Under the pieces are notes generated by a model, which searched no databases, was not told the DNA's origin, and worked only from the letters and a program-made list of their open reading frames with translations. Below, one piece after another: positions 20,642-32,035 of a DNA stretch of 64,000 nt. Made by a program: the position numbers and the translations under genes. Position 1 is the first letter of the stretch; each line of letters starts with the position of its first letter. Source of the DNA: Diadema setosum (Eukaryota; Echinodermata; Echinoidea; Diadematoida; Diadematidae); the NCBI RefSeq assembly GCF_964275005.1, contig NC_092696.1, positions 28,400,953 through 28,464,952 on the forward strand, in the 5' to 3' direction.

Positions 20642-22190
20642 AAAACCACAACAGCAACAGCCAAAGCTCATTTAGTATCACATGAAGCAACGACGGTTGC
20701 GGTTCGGAGTGAATTAAGATTATGATGATTACTTAGGAAACGCTGACGATTACAATTGCATACATCAGCCTCAAGTTGTCATTCCTAATGGCTGGAAGTC
20801 CGCCCCAACAAGTCAGTTACTGTCAGATTCTACCCTCTGATTTAGAATGGCAAATATGTGACGATTCGTATCGGCACGATCTCTCGACACCCCCTGTCGA
20901 CATGAGGTGTAGTAGTCAATGTGAAAACTAAAGGGGAAATGTATAGGCAGTGCTCAAAGAGATTTTCCCCAGTACACTGGTGGGGAGGAGAAAAATCTCT
21001 TTGGCAGTGTTACAAAGAATCATCGATTTTTGGGGGTGTCTTTACAAATCTTACCTTTTTTTTCACCCAAGGACGTTGCCTGTTTTCTACCCGAATGACG
21101 CGCCGACGTTTAGCCAAGAAAAGTATCCATGAAATATCAAAGATGACACTCACAATGTATACAACACGTCTGAAGTCAGCGCATCGCTCGCATAGAACAC
21201 GCACCGAACACCCACATTGCTTCCCATAACTAGTCGCACATAATAGAGAAGCATACCTTCTTTTTTTTTCATCTGTTGCTTTCATATTTCACACGAGTCG
21301 TGTTTTGCACCAGCCGAGCCCCCCATGAAATGTATGAAATAAAGCTATTTCCAGTTGATTCACCCTTTTCAGAGAAATCGTTGTTGCATGGCACGACAGC
21401 CAACCTTGGTCTAGAACTGTGGCATGACGAACGTTTAAAAAAAAAACAGGAGAGGACGAACACACCCACAATGAACTTCACAATGTCAAATTATTGTCCA
21501 TGTGTGGTGAGGTTTGCTGTTAGGGATTCTGGTGCTCTTTCATAGGCAAACACAGGTAGCATGGTCCCCATTTTGGATTCAAAACTAAAGAAGTAAATCA
21601 CGACAGCCTACTATACAAATTATTTAGGCCTACCGTTGCCGGGAGGATACAATTTTGTAGCTAGGCCTATCTCAATTTTTGGTGAAAATCACATTAAAAA
21701 ACATGATTGTCATACAGTTATATCCTGTTCAAATCCTCGCTAACTTGCCCCTAAATTGAAGCCACCGCGGACTGTCAACGAAAAGGCTATCCCATTTGTT
21801 ATAGTGCTTTGGCTATGCTGCTTTTCGCACTCCTGATCATCGTTTTGTTTTGTTTTGTTTTGTGTTGTGTTTTGTGTTTGTTTGTTTGTTTGTTTGTTTT
21901 TTGAGAGGGAGGGACATTTTCTAGATTCGGGGTTTTGTCGCCCTATCATCGCTAAGTGATTTTAGTGACGTCAACATGACTTTGTTTTCACATAGGCCTA
22001 CCTAAATAACATAAGACGTACATCAGACGGTGCTTGTGACGAATTAGGTCGAAGTTGCTCATTTTTACAAACAACTCAGCCTTAAGTTAGCATATATTTC
22101 AGTGGTCAATCACCATCAACTGCTTTAACATCAGTATTACCTCAGTAAATAGATACGTACCTTATGCCACCACAACTACATTCCACTACC
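20641..22190. other. Stretch without a recognised gene
   Basis: Base composition rises in CpG around 20850-20900 and 21090-21200 compared with the surroundings, so an upstream exon or promoter of the minus-strand BAF-like gene could lie here. I could not find an exon with matching phase and signals. A run of GTTTT/GTTTG units lies at 21842-21900. Confidence 0.35.
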
Positions 22191-22194
22191 ACTA

Positions 22195-22486
22195 GATACA
22201 ACCCACTTTAATTCTGCTACTCCTCCCCCTCCTCCTCCTCCTCCTACTACTACTACTACTACATGTACTGACATTGCTGCTACTACCACTACTACTACCA
22301 CCACAACTACTACTATTACTACTGCTAGCAGTAGTATAGCTAGTACTTGTACTACTACCCGTATTACTACTTCAACCACTACCACTATACTACTTGCAGA
22401 AGTATTGCTAGTACTTGTACTACTACCCCATTATTACTTCAACCACCACCACTATAATACTATTACTACCACTACGATACCACCAA

Positions 22487-22522
<36 letters not shown>

Positions 22523-22580
22523 AACAACCACCGCCGATACTACAACTGCTACTACTACTACTACTACTACTTCCACATCT
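22195..22580. repeat. Long imperfect CTA/TAC trinucleotide region
   Basis: Nearly 390 bp of CTA, CTC, CCA and related triplets, with pure runs at 22240-22262, 22490-22518 and 22547-22571. A 25-bp segment around GCTAGTACTTGTACTACTACC occurs twice (22335 and 22408). Open frames across it are artefacts. Confidence 0.9.
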
Positions 22581-22939
22581 TTTTTTTTTTAACACAACTG
22601 TTATTGCTTGTCCATCAAATAAAGTATTGATACCAGACTGTTTCATGCATAATTATTTTACACCAGACACAAGACAAAAACTGTGATTAAGTGTGTTGAG
22701 AAGAAATGTCATGCGGTCTGCACATTTGCTGGCCCCTAAAATTGCTATTATCAGCCATTGAGACATTGTCTATACTGTCATTGAAACACAAAGGCCAACC
22801 CACTCCTCCCCGACATACACTCATATACAAACAAATATTGACATGAGCATAATGTTTTATACATTATGTGTATAACATTCATAGTACACCATGTAGATAT
22901 GTGTCTATCTATAAACCTGGATATATATATATATATATA

Positions 22940-23165
22940 TGAAGGGTTTGTTTGCAGAAACCAATAAGTCCATTTTTGAAGATTTTGAAGTACGATCTCT
23001 GTCAAAAAGTACAAAATAATACCTTTTAAATGATATATTGGTCACTAAAGGTATATTTTTGAAGTTATGGTCAAAAGGAGCAATTTTTTTCTATTTTCTT
23101 TATTTTTCTTGAACTTTAATCGCAAATATCTCCATTTGGCAAATATGGTTTTTGCAAACAAACTC

Positions 23166-23169
<4 letters not shown>
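22940..23169. mobile_element. TA-flanked MITE, family E copy 2, opposite orientation
   Basis: Left end TGAAGGGTTTGTTTGCAGAA and right end TTTTTGCAAACAAACTCTTCA, bordered by TA in AT-repeat DNA. Interior words (AAAATAATACCTTTTAAATG, TCTCCATTTGGCAAATATGG) are the reverse complement of the copy at 12449-12697. Confidence 0.83.

Positions 23170-23220
<51 letters not shown>
23170..23220. repeat. AT dinucleotide repeat
   Basis: About 25 AT units directly after the MITE, followed by a short TG run. A matching AT tract lies left of the MITE at 22920-22940, so the element sits in a pre-existing AT repeat. Confidence 0.9.
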
Positions 23221-23221
<1 letters not shown>

Positions 23222-23423
23222 ATGTGTGTGTGTGTGAAGAGTTTTCTCACAAAACAAGCTAACTACATTCTGTGATTAAAGCTGCTGAAAGAAAAAGAAA
23301 ATCACTAGTATCTTTAATCTTCCTTGTTATGTCAATAGTGAGGTATTACTGGAAAGGTTTAATTTATCTTAATATGATGGCCTCACTTTGAAATGTTTAA
23401 AAATGGTGCTTAGCTCATTTTGC

Positions 23424-23427
<4 letters not shown>

Positions 23428-23476
<49 letters not shown>
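23428..23476. repeat. AT dinucleotide repeat
   Basis: About 24 AT units that run up to the TA target of the next element. Confidence 0.9.
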
Positions 23477-23479
<3 letters not shown>

Positions 23480-23900
23480 TTCAACCTCGATTATCCGGCC
23501 TCCTTTTATCCGGAAAGCTCTATTATCCGGACGCGTTCACGCAGTGAAGGACTTTTTTTCCTTCCAAAAATCAAGAAAAAAACAGTGACTTTCATGGATC
23601 TATTTCACTAATTTCATAAGATGTGCATGATAGGTTTCTCAATATCTAATGAGGTAAAACATCTATGATTTTCACATAAAGATATACTTTATGTTTGTGA
23701 AGAAGGGACTACAATTTTGCGCAGGCCAGCATAGATTACTCCACTGTTGCGGGGTGCGCTACCTGCCCAGCTTCCAGTGCACTGGGACGGCAGCTTGGAC
23801 GACAGCTATATACATTAACATTGTGTCTCCCATATCCAGCCAATTCGCTTATCCGGATGAGCGCTGGTCCCGACATGGCCGGATAATCGAGGTCAAACTG
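23477..23900. mobile_element. pogo/Tigger-like MITE
   Basis: The left end CAGTTCAACCTCGATTATCC and the right end GATAATCGAGGTCAAACTG are inverted repeats with two differences, flanked by TA on both sides. The CAGT...CCTCGATTATCCGG type of end is found in pogo/Tigger-type Tc1/mariner elements (family knowledge). TTATCCGGA words repeat near both ends. No transposase is encoded. Confidence 0.8.
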
Positions 23901-23989
23901 TATATAAAACATGCATACATTGTACACACAGCACACACAGTCACAAACATAAATACATGGCATTCTCTAACTATCTTATCATATTTATG

Positions 23990-25342
23990 ATTTGATATCT
24001 GCTCTTATTTCAGCTACATCATAACATCTTTACACAGCAATGTAAGAAAGAGAAACAGAATTTGTGAGAATGTTTCACATTTTATCTTTTTTTTTTATTT
24101 CTTTCAGGATGCCAAGATTTGGAAGGAAAAAAATACAATAATAACCCAAACAAACAAACAATCAAGGAAAAAAAAAAGGAGCAAGGATTGAAAAATGGTA
24201 CAACACTTTGGCAAGCCGTATCAGGATAAAAGAATAAAGACGAAAAGATAGAGAACATTTATATACACAGCCAGATAAGGTGTGCACCACCATCATAAAA
24301 AAGGCTCCACTCATTAAATTTGGCTTATGCACAAGAAGACAGGTATTACCACAGAGATAAAATAGAAGGTGTCTAGAATATACAAAGAAAAATGGGGTAA
24401 AAACAGAAACAGAACTGGGTTTATTTCTCCATGCAAAAAAAAAAAAAAATCCTACACCCAAATCCGACGCTGCAAAACACGTATACATTCTCGCCTTATT
24501 AGTTCACATACATCCCTGAGAAATTACAATATACAAGTTAAAAAGAGAGAGAGAGAGAAAAAAAAAATGTCCTAAACACTGACTCAGAATGTTCTTTTAA
24601 ACATCTACCTACATGGATCAAAAGCAAGAGGGCATTTCATCACAATCATCATATTCCTTGTTCCTTTCACTTTCTGACATGCATTTTACAATATTCCATG
24701 GCTTACACATACATCAGTTAACATAATATTCTGCATGTCGGCCACCACATTTATTAACTAACATAACATTCTATATGTTGGCCAATGCAACTCTTGAATA
24801 TTCCACAAGAAGGTATAAGGAGTGGATTTCTTGTTCTTTTTCTGTCACGGGAGAGAAGAATCTTTTACAGAATTTAGTATTTCATCTAAACTCAGGCAGG
24901 TCTGAGGTTAGTTGGATCCTATACTATAACCTATTATACTTTCAAGCATATTTGATATCCCAAGCCTTTTCAGGTGAAAAACAGAAGCAAACACTAGAAA
25001 CAAGTTCTCTTTACACAGTCACCACAAAATACATGGCCCAGAAAAGTCAGAGATTTGCAAAGGTATTCCCGCTTCAAATATCATAGCAGTAAAGATTCAA
25101 TTTCCAATGGCAATGCTGATAATGCAGATGCATTCATAATCAAGGGCGGATCTGCCACTGATAATGACTACATTCCTCTCACAATGGGGAATGCCTGGCT
25201 GTAAAGGTGTGGAGACATAGCCCAGCAGCTACCATTGAAATAAATATGTGGGGCATTCCTTGACAGAAACCAACAGTACGGGTACTAATGGCTCCATGTC
25301 TTCACGTATTATTATAACAAACGTCTCTCTCGCCCTTAATTA
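23990..25342. other. Stretch without a recognised gene
   Basis: A-rich non-coding DNA. Open frames of up to 108 codons have no recognisable features. Confidence 0.45.
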
Positions 25343-26532
25343 TGTGACCGAGCATCACAAAAACCACGAAAAAGTCGCACACACTGATTTTGTGTGAAGA
25401 TTGAACATTGGTGAAATTAGTTAACCCAGTCAATTTTGATTTTTTCCCCCTACATTCTGATAGAGGAAGTCTTCTTCTACATTATGCTAAAGTTTGGGAT
25501 CACAAAACAAACAGGAAACTGTGTTTTTACAAGTTTTTTTTTTCTCTAACACATTTTGTAGCATGGTGTAATTATGTGTGTCTTATAGAGTCCCCTTTAA
25601 CATTTCTTAACTCTTTATGTGCCACGTTCGCACGTCCGACTCAGTCGACGGCGTGCCAACTTCGCATATTCTGCTCAACAAAGAAAGCAGCCAAAACCGA
25701 TCGATAAATCGCTAATCACTGCTAATCCCGCGGCACAATGAGAGCGTTTCTCGTGCTTTTGTTCCTCTCATATACGGCTTGCATTCTATGTGGTGATCGA
25801 CTATCAAGTGGTGTTCTTAACTAGATTTGCTCGTACATTATAAGTTTCTGTCACGGTTTTATGTGCAAAACTCATGCCTTTACAGTAATGTAGCAACTGG
25901 TCATTCAAAAGAAAAATTGAAAATAGGTTCTTCATACAATTTATGTCGAAACAAAGCTTGGCATTCCTCTTTAACTTTGCATATTATTATGCCATCTTAA
26001 CAAAAATTTGTAGAAGTTATACAAATTGGAAAACAGAATTCTTTCTCAAAGCATGACTACCTTCGTGTCTCAGAATAACGTGGCACACAGGGGATTTCCA
26101 CCATGGCACATAAAGAGTTAAAAAACCCTGTACACACTCTTCACTTTCAATTCTAATAACTTTAGAAAGGATGATGCTCCCGTCTTGAAAGTTGGCATTA
26201 ATCATGGACAGAAGGTGTTAATAGAGCATGATCAATTTAAGCTTAAACTCATAATCCCTTTATTGTTGTTCCTCCATTTTTTTTTTTTTTTTGGTCCCTT
26301 TCATCACACAGCTAGCACAGCAGCTTGATAAAGATTAAGCACATGAATAGACCCTGTACTTCAGAGCCTTTTCTCTCAGTTGACACTTTTTCAGAGTGTG
26401 TGCTCTCTGTCCACACTTGAATTTATAGTTATACATCATTTTAAAGCATAAATTCTGCTCTTTCATAATCTGCTCTGAACTAAAAAATTCATGTTTGGCA
26501 ACTTTTTGTTGGTTTTGTGATACAGGGTCACA
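25343..26532. mobile_element. TA-type foldback MITE, family C copy 2, interrupted
   Basis: Left end TGTGACCGAGCATCACAAAA after TA (25341-25342); right end GGTTTTGTGATACAGGGTCACA before TA (26533-26534). Inner segments match the copies at 9426 and 38375, such as TTGATAAAGATTAAGCAC and GTGTGCTCTCTGTCC. A second MITE with TTAA flanks (25611-26117) has inserted into it. Confidence 0.85.
25611..26117. mobile_element. TTAA-flanked MITE nested in family C copy 2
   Basis: CTCTTTATGTGCCACGTT at the left and ATGGCACATAAAGAG at the right are inverted repeats bounded by TTAA on both sides (25607-25610, 26118-26121). It is 507 bp. The interior has a CpG-rich part near 25620-25750. The intact TTAA duplication suggests it is younger than its host element. 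Confidence 0.85.
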
Positions 26533-27861
26533 TATAGAATAGTAAGCCTGGTCTTTTGAGGCAATACACAAACTCTTTCCAGGTAGTTAAGGTGCCACCA
26601 TTATTATCTGCAAAACATATGTCTTGTATGATGATATAATATACTTCTGCAGTTGGGAGACTTGTTCGGGCTCTTGTTTGTTTGTTTTTTTATAATTAGA
26701 GATCATTCACATTTAGTGAGAAATGGGGATATAATGCTGAGCAAAGAGCTGTACATTCTAAAATGAGGTAAACCAGTGTTACAATAACTTTTAGAGTTTG
26801 CAAAAATTATTTCCCCTGTAAGTGTGATTGTTAGGAAAATAATTATGTAACTCTCCTGTAGTGCACTCATCTGGGCAATTCTACAAGAAAATAACATCAT
26901 TCACATGATTTAATATGAAAAAAAAAGAAGAAAATCACACACTATCATTTTATAAAATGAAATAATATGTCCACACAAAGAAACTGACTTGACACAGAAA
27001 TCTACTCATTCACTCTAATTATTGTAAAGCATGGAATATCATATGTTAAAATTCTCTCTTAAAAATTCAAATTACTGAACACATTTTACCTATTCATACC
27101 TTGTATAAGTTTGCAATGTTGCACAATTTAATGTCTTTATTGCCTTGCAGTTCAGGGAATTAATTCAACACACTATACAACTCGTTATATTTAGTTTATC
27201 AAAAACCTCTTTAAAATTCCATGCAACTTGATAAAAAGGAACACAGTGAATTCACAATGATGATTAACGGTCAACTCAAACTACTTATCACAACATGCCT
27301 TGGTTAAATCTTGAAATATTGTTTTTGCTCATTTTTGCTTCATCTATCGCAGGATGTGTCTCTCTCTCTAAAATTAAATCAATTAATAGATGGGTGTTAA
27401 TGAGATAACCTAATAAGAAACTGAGACAGAGAGAGAGAGAGAAGAAAAAAGGAGGGGAAATGGGGGTCAAGTCTGCACTACATCACAATATCATACAAGT
27501 GGAGACAAATAGACATTGATGACTGTTGGTGCAAGTGGGAGAATATGCTCGAATCCCCTGAGTATAAAAATGAGAGGAAAGATTTTCAAGTTGGGTGTAG
27601 TCCATCTAAGAAGAGACATACCTTTTAAAGTTTCAGAATGTTCAGAACGAGGCAAGGAAAGCTGAAACTGACATGAAATCCTCCACATCAGATGATGTTG
27701 TTATATAATTATCTATTCCATTTGAATAAAACTTCACGAGCAAGGAATCTAAAATTACAGAAATCTCACTTGATTCCAGATTGGTAATTTTCACAATTGA
27801 AAAATTAAAAAATATAGAATATCACATCACGTTTCTGGTATACTGGAAATTACATGCTCCG
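26533..27861. other. Stretch without a recognised gene
   Basis: AT-rich, no coding exon or clear repeat. A short GA run lies at 27426-27445. Confidence 0.45.
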
Positions 27862-28625
27862 AAAGGGCCAGGGGGGGGGGGGGGCGGAATCCGCCCCCCC
27901 CTCGACGTTTCGCGCTATAATTCTGTAACGCGAGAAGGCCTCATCGCGAGGCTTCTTGACTTTCTTCGTTCAAGTCTCGCGCAACTTTTGAGACCAAATT
28001 TGCAATGTCCGCGCATACTTTTGCGAAGCCACGCCCATTTTTGTAACGGAATGTCGCTCCAAAACGGGCACAATTTTGTGATTTTGTGTACATTTCCTAT
28101 GGAAAACAGTGCTCTGTCATGAAAGGCATAAAAACCTGATTATTTTTACAATTAATCACTTTCATTGATTAATTTTGTGCTAATTATGGTAGAAAAGTGG
28201 TCAGTGACAATTTCCAATGAAAAAACAAAGAAAAAACAAAAGTTGAAAAACAAAGAAATACATAAGAAATTCTGAAAACAATAAAATACATAAGAATTGA
28301 AATGAGTTTTGGAATTTTTTGTGATGTACAATTGTTGAATATGCTAAAACAGATTTACAGATCAAAAATTAGACTCTCAATGCTTTTAATTAAGCTAAAA
28401 TATCACCTTGAGCTTAATTTGCATAATTAATTAATTAAAATTAGAAATTGATTGTTTCAAAAAATCTTATAACACAATCTTGTAGATTATGACGCGGGTC
28501 TCACGCATGCAAAATTTCATCGCGATCGCACCACCGATGGCCGAGATCTCGGGGGGGGGGGGGGGGGGAATCCCCCCCCCCCCTCCCCCCGGTCTGAGCA
28601 TAGCCAAAAAAGCCCGGCCCCTTTA
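27862..28625. mobile_element. Inverted-repeat element with G-run hairpins at both ends
   Basis: The left side GAAAGGGCCAGGGGG leads into a run of 14 G followed by CGGAATCCG and a C run. The right side has 18 G, AAT and 12 C, then ...CCCGGCCCCTTTAG. AAAGGGGCCGGG-type ends form an inverted pair. The interior includes CATCGCGATCGCACCACCG and GACGCGGGTCTCACGCATGC. No coding capacity; family unknown. Confidence 0.65.
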
Positions 28626-30012
28626 GGGTTAAGATAAGATGATTATGCGTTAATCAAAACACAATAATGTTTTCTAAAACATACACAGAACTGAAAAACC
28701 TATCCTCCCGTATTGCTCATACTGAACAAAACTTTTCGAACAATCTTCCCCTTGCACAACAACAGCTCCCAATGCCATTAATCTCTATTTGGTTCAAACA
28801 TTACATACATACAACACACATTTACAAAAGTCCTTTTTTTTTTACATCATATCTGTGTGTTTTTTTCTTCTTTACAATAATCGCAATTTGTGCTGATTTA
28901 CACACAGCACAAATCGAGACACACTCAAGCAGATGACATCATAGAAATTTTTGTTTTTAAAAAAGATAAAACTGCTCGACATTTCTTAAATGCCAGCATT
29001 CACATGATACACTAGGAAATATACATTACCACGAGACAGACTTCTATCAATTCACATTCACACAAAACTTTGATTTTTTTTTTTGATAATCACACGGTTT
29101 TGAGAGCATCGCCTTAAAATAATTCACATAAACCTTCCATGATATAATATCCTTACAATTTCTCTACAACAAAAAAAAACTGATCTTTCTCTTCTTTTTT
29201 TTTCTGTCCAGTTTTTCATGATTTGAATATATATGCATCATAAAGAAATAATATTCACTAGAATAACATATGTCTTCTACACACAAGTTTAAATTACCCA
29301 TTTGGCAATATAGAGAAAGAAGCTATGTCTTAGTAATACGCTATACCAATATGATATAATCTATTCACCTGCGGCTGCTAATCTACTATTGTTCTAAAAC
29401 TGTACAAATGCGGAACACAAAAATTCGAAGTATCAGCTATATAATTGAATATCCACCGGCATTTTCAATGCCACCAATTTCCTCCATAAATTTACACACA
29501 AAATGGCAAAACATCACTAAAAAAAAAAACAACAACAACCCACAACAACATCAGGCTGCATAATGCTCCAACCAAAATCTACACATTGTGAATATTCATC
29601 AATATACCACACATACTTTGTGGGTTCACAAATAATGAATATCTGTGCAACCCTTCGTGTAATGTGATGCACACACAGTCGATAAACATTGCATAAAATG
29701 GCGACTTGATGTACACAAAATTGAGTTGTCCCACGCACAAGAACAGTGTTTACACTACCGAAGAATGTCACACATAATACATAACATGTGACTTGCGCTT
29801 TCATAACAATATTGGCACACAGTTATTATGCATCATTCATGCATATATCTACAAAGATGCAAAAAAAAGAGAGTAAAATATACTTTTCCCCATTCCTATT
29901 CTGCAGTTGAACAAAACATTATGTGATTGCAATCTCTGCAATATTTTTCATTTTATTTTTCTCCGTATGACATAATATTCGATTGTAATCATTCAAGCTT
30001 TTTCTAAGACAT
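28626..30012. other. Stretch without a recognised gene
   Basis: AT-rich non-coding DNA with short A and T runs. Confidence 0.45.
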
Positions 30013-30169
30013 GGCAATAGAGTACCAATTAGAGATGATGTCACAGTCTTATGTTATAGCTCGGGCTGGAACCAGGTGCGCGCATGAACACTCGGGCCAA
30101 GCGAGGCTGTTTGGAACCAGTTTCCATGGCGATGAATGGCTATGACATCACATTTTGGTACTCTATGCC
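30013..30169. mobile_element. Short MITE with GGTACTCTA-type ends
   Basis: GGCAATAGAGTACCAA at the left and TTGGTACTCTATGCC at the right form an inverted repeat with one extra base. Next to these, GATGATGTCACAG and GACATCACA also mirror. About 157 bp, non-coding. Confidence 0.65.
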
Positions 30170-30229
30170 TGTAGAGTCTACTAGTATGAGCCCTAGGACC
30201 AGCTCCCTAATTGGTAATTGGCTAATGCT

Positions 30230-30434
30230 CGTATCCGGGCAATTACCCCCAGAGGGCAATTACCCCCCGGCTAAATACTGGTTGGTGGTAAGGTTAGAGT
30301 AAAGATTAGGGTTAGGGTTAGGTTTAGGGTTAGGAGTTTGGGTTAGGGTTAGGGTTAGGTTCAGGATTAGGATTAGGATTAGGGCTAGGGGAAGGGTGCG
30401 GTGTAATTGCCCAGGGGGTAATTGCCCTAGACCC
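30230..30434. mobile_element. MITE carrying telomere-like TTAGGG repeats, 9-bp target duplication
   Basis: The 9-bp word GCTAATGCT stands on both sides (30221-30229 and 30435-30443). Inside the duplication the ends are inverted: GGGCAATTACCCCC at the left, with a second GGGCAATTACC copy, and GTAATTGCCC twice at the right. The centre (30300-30400) is made of TTAGGG/TTAGGATT units. A target duplication of 8-9 bp fits hAT- or Mutator-like transposition. The TTAGGG units are part of a mobile element and do not mark a chromosome end. Confidence 0.82.
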
Positions 30435-30443
30435 GCTAATGCT

Positions 30444-31998
30444 TTCTACTTTGGCCCATGAATTCCACCTGATTTTCAGTTTAGAATATGGGTTTGCTGT
30501 AGCACATCTCAGTGTTAGAGGTTTATCTGCTTTCAAGTAAGAGAGGCTTTGCATGCTTGTATGGCAAGGCAGTTTCCATTTCCATGGCATGCCGATATTA
30601 GAACCAAGCTTTTTTTTTATATGCATTTCCCATTGACATAGCACCATTTTAACAAGGAAAACAAGCAGCTTCACACTGGTCTGTTGCTGGGGGAACCCAT
30701 AAGATACCATTATGCAAAAGGTAATTTGTGTGAGGTATTATATTCCCTACCAGCAGTGATTAATAGAGCAAGCTGTACACAGTTCTGCTGGCCAGTTTAA
30801 ATATGAGAATTGGGTGTGATAAAAACACCACAAGTTTAAAGGACTTGGTCACTTTTAAATCCCCTGGCCTTTGTGTTTGAAATTCTCAAAAGAATAAACC
30901 AGATTCTCACCAGACTCAACCTCTACATAAAAATAAAAATAAATGAATAAAAAAATTAGATAAATAAATGAATAACAATGGCACTAGACGCATTGGAATT
31001 GTCTCAACCGGAGACAGACATGCCAATACATCGGAATTCTAATTTACTGTTAAAAATACCCGCTTCTTTAAGTGTGAGCAAAAATAATTCCTGACTCAAA
31101 ATTTCTTCTGAGGGGGTATATATGGACCTGAGCATCAGTGTATGTAGAAAAAGAAATCCCTGTTGATTCACAGAATGTCCTTTGGATCACAACCAAAAGT
31201 ACGTACACCTTCATTTGACCATTGTGCGAGTGTCTCCCAAGACAGGGGGGTGACACGGAAATTAAAATATTGGTAGTAATAATGATAACACTTTGAGGTG
31301 TTAGAGGAAAATCGTTGTCCTTGACATTACTGTGAGAGTACTGAAATACAACTTGTAAGTCATTTTTGAGAGGTAGAACCTAGAAAAATGAATAGGCTAA
31401 AGAATGTATCTACCAGCAAAAACATAACAAAAAAAAAAATTCTTTCAGGCCAAAACAACAATAAATGTTACAAACACATTCGAAGCATTTGGAACAAGCA
31501 CTAAAATGCAGTGCTGTCAAAAAAAAAAGACAAGAAAAAGAAGAAGAAAATACTGTATAATAATTATATTTCGAGGACCAATCCAGTTACCAATCCAATG
31601 TGAGTGGCAAGATTGACTATACTCACAGTAGTGCTGTATTACCCGTCAAGTAAATGGTACATTACCATCAACAGTGATCTCTGCCAATAAAGTTTGACAA
31701 TTTGACTCAAATTGAGCCACCACTGACCTGAACGATAAAACACTGTTTTCATTGTCTTCTTGTCCAAATTAAGTTCCCCCATGAAGAGTAATTAATACGT
31801 TCGACTTTAAATAAGGTCCTTTTGCAGATGAATGCTCATGTTGGATGATATATGATACACGTAAATATGATACTCATATCTAAAAAAAAAAAAAGATGCA
31901 TGCATTCCAGGTCTAACATTTTCCAAGAATAAGATCATTTTCCCCAAGAATCATATAACCACACTGTACACCAAAGGGGAAGAAAAGACCCCCCCCCC

Positions 31999-32035
<37 letters not shown>

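Noticed and set aside
20788-20931. Plus-strand frame MAGSPPQQVSYCQILPSDLE... of 47 codons with a possible donor
   Set aside because: Looks protein-like but no partner exon or acceptor could be found; too short to support.
30306-30400. Chromosome end or fusion site because of TTAGGG repeats
   Set aside because: The repeats lie between inverted ends and a 9-bp direct duplication, so they were carried in by an element.
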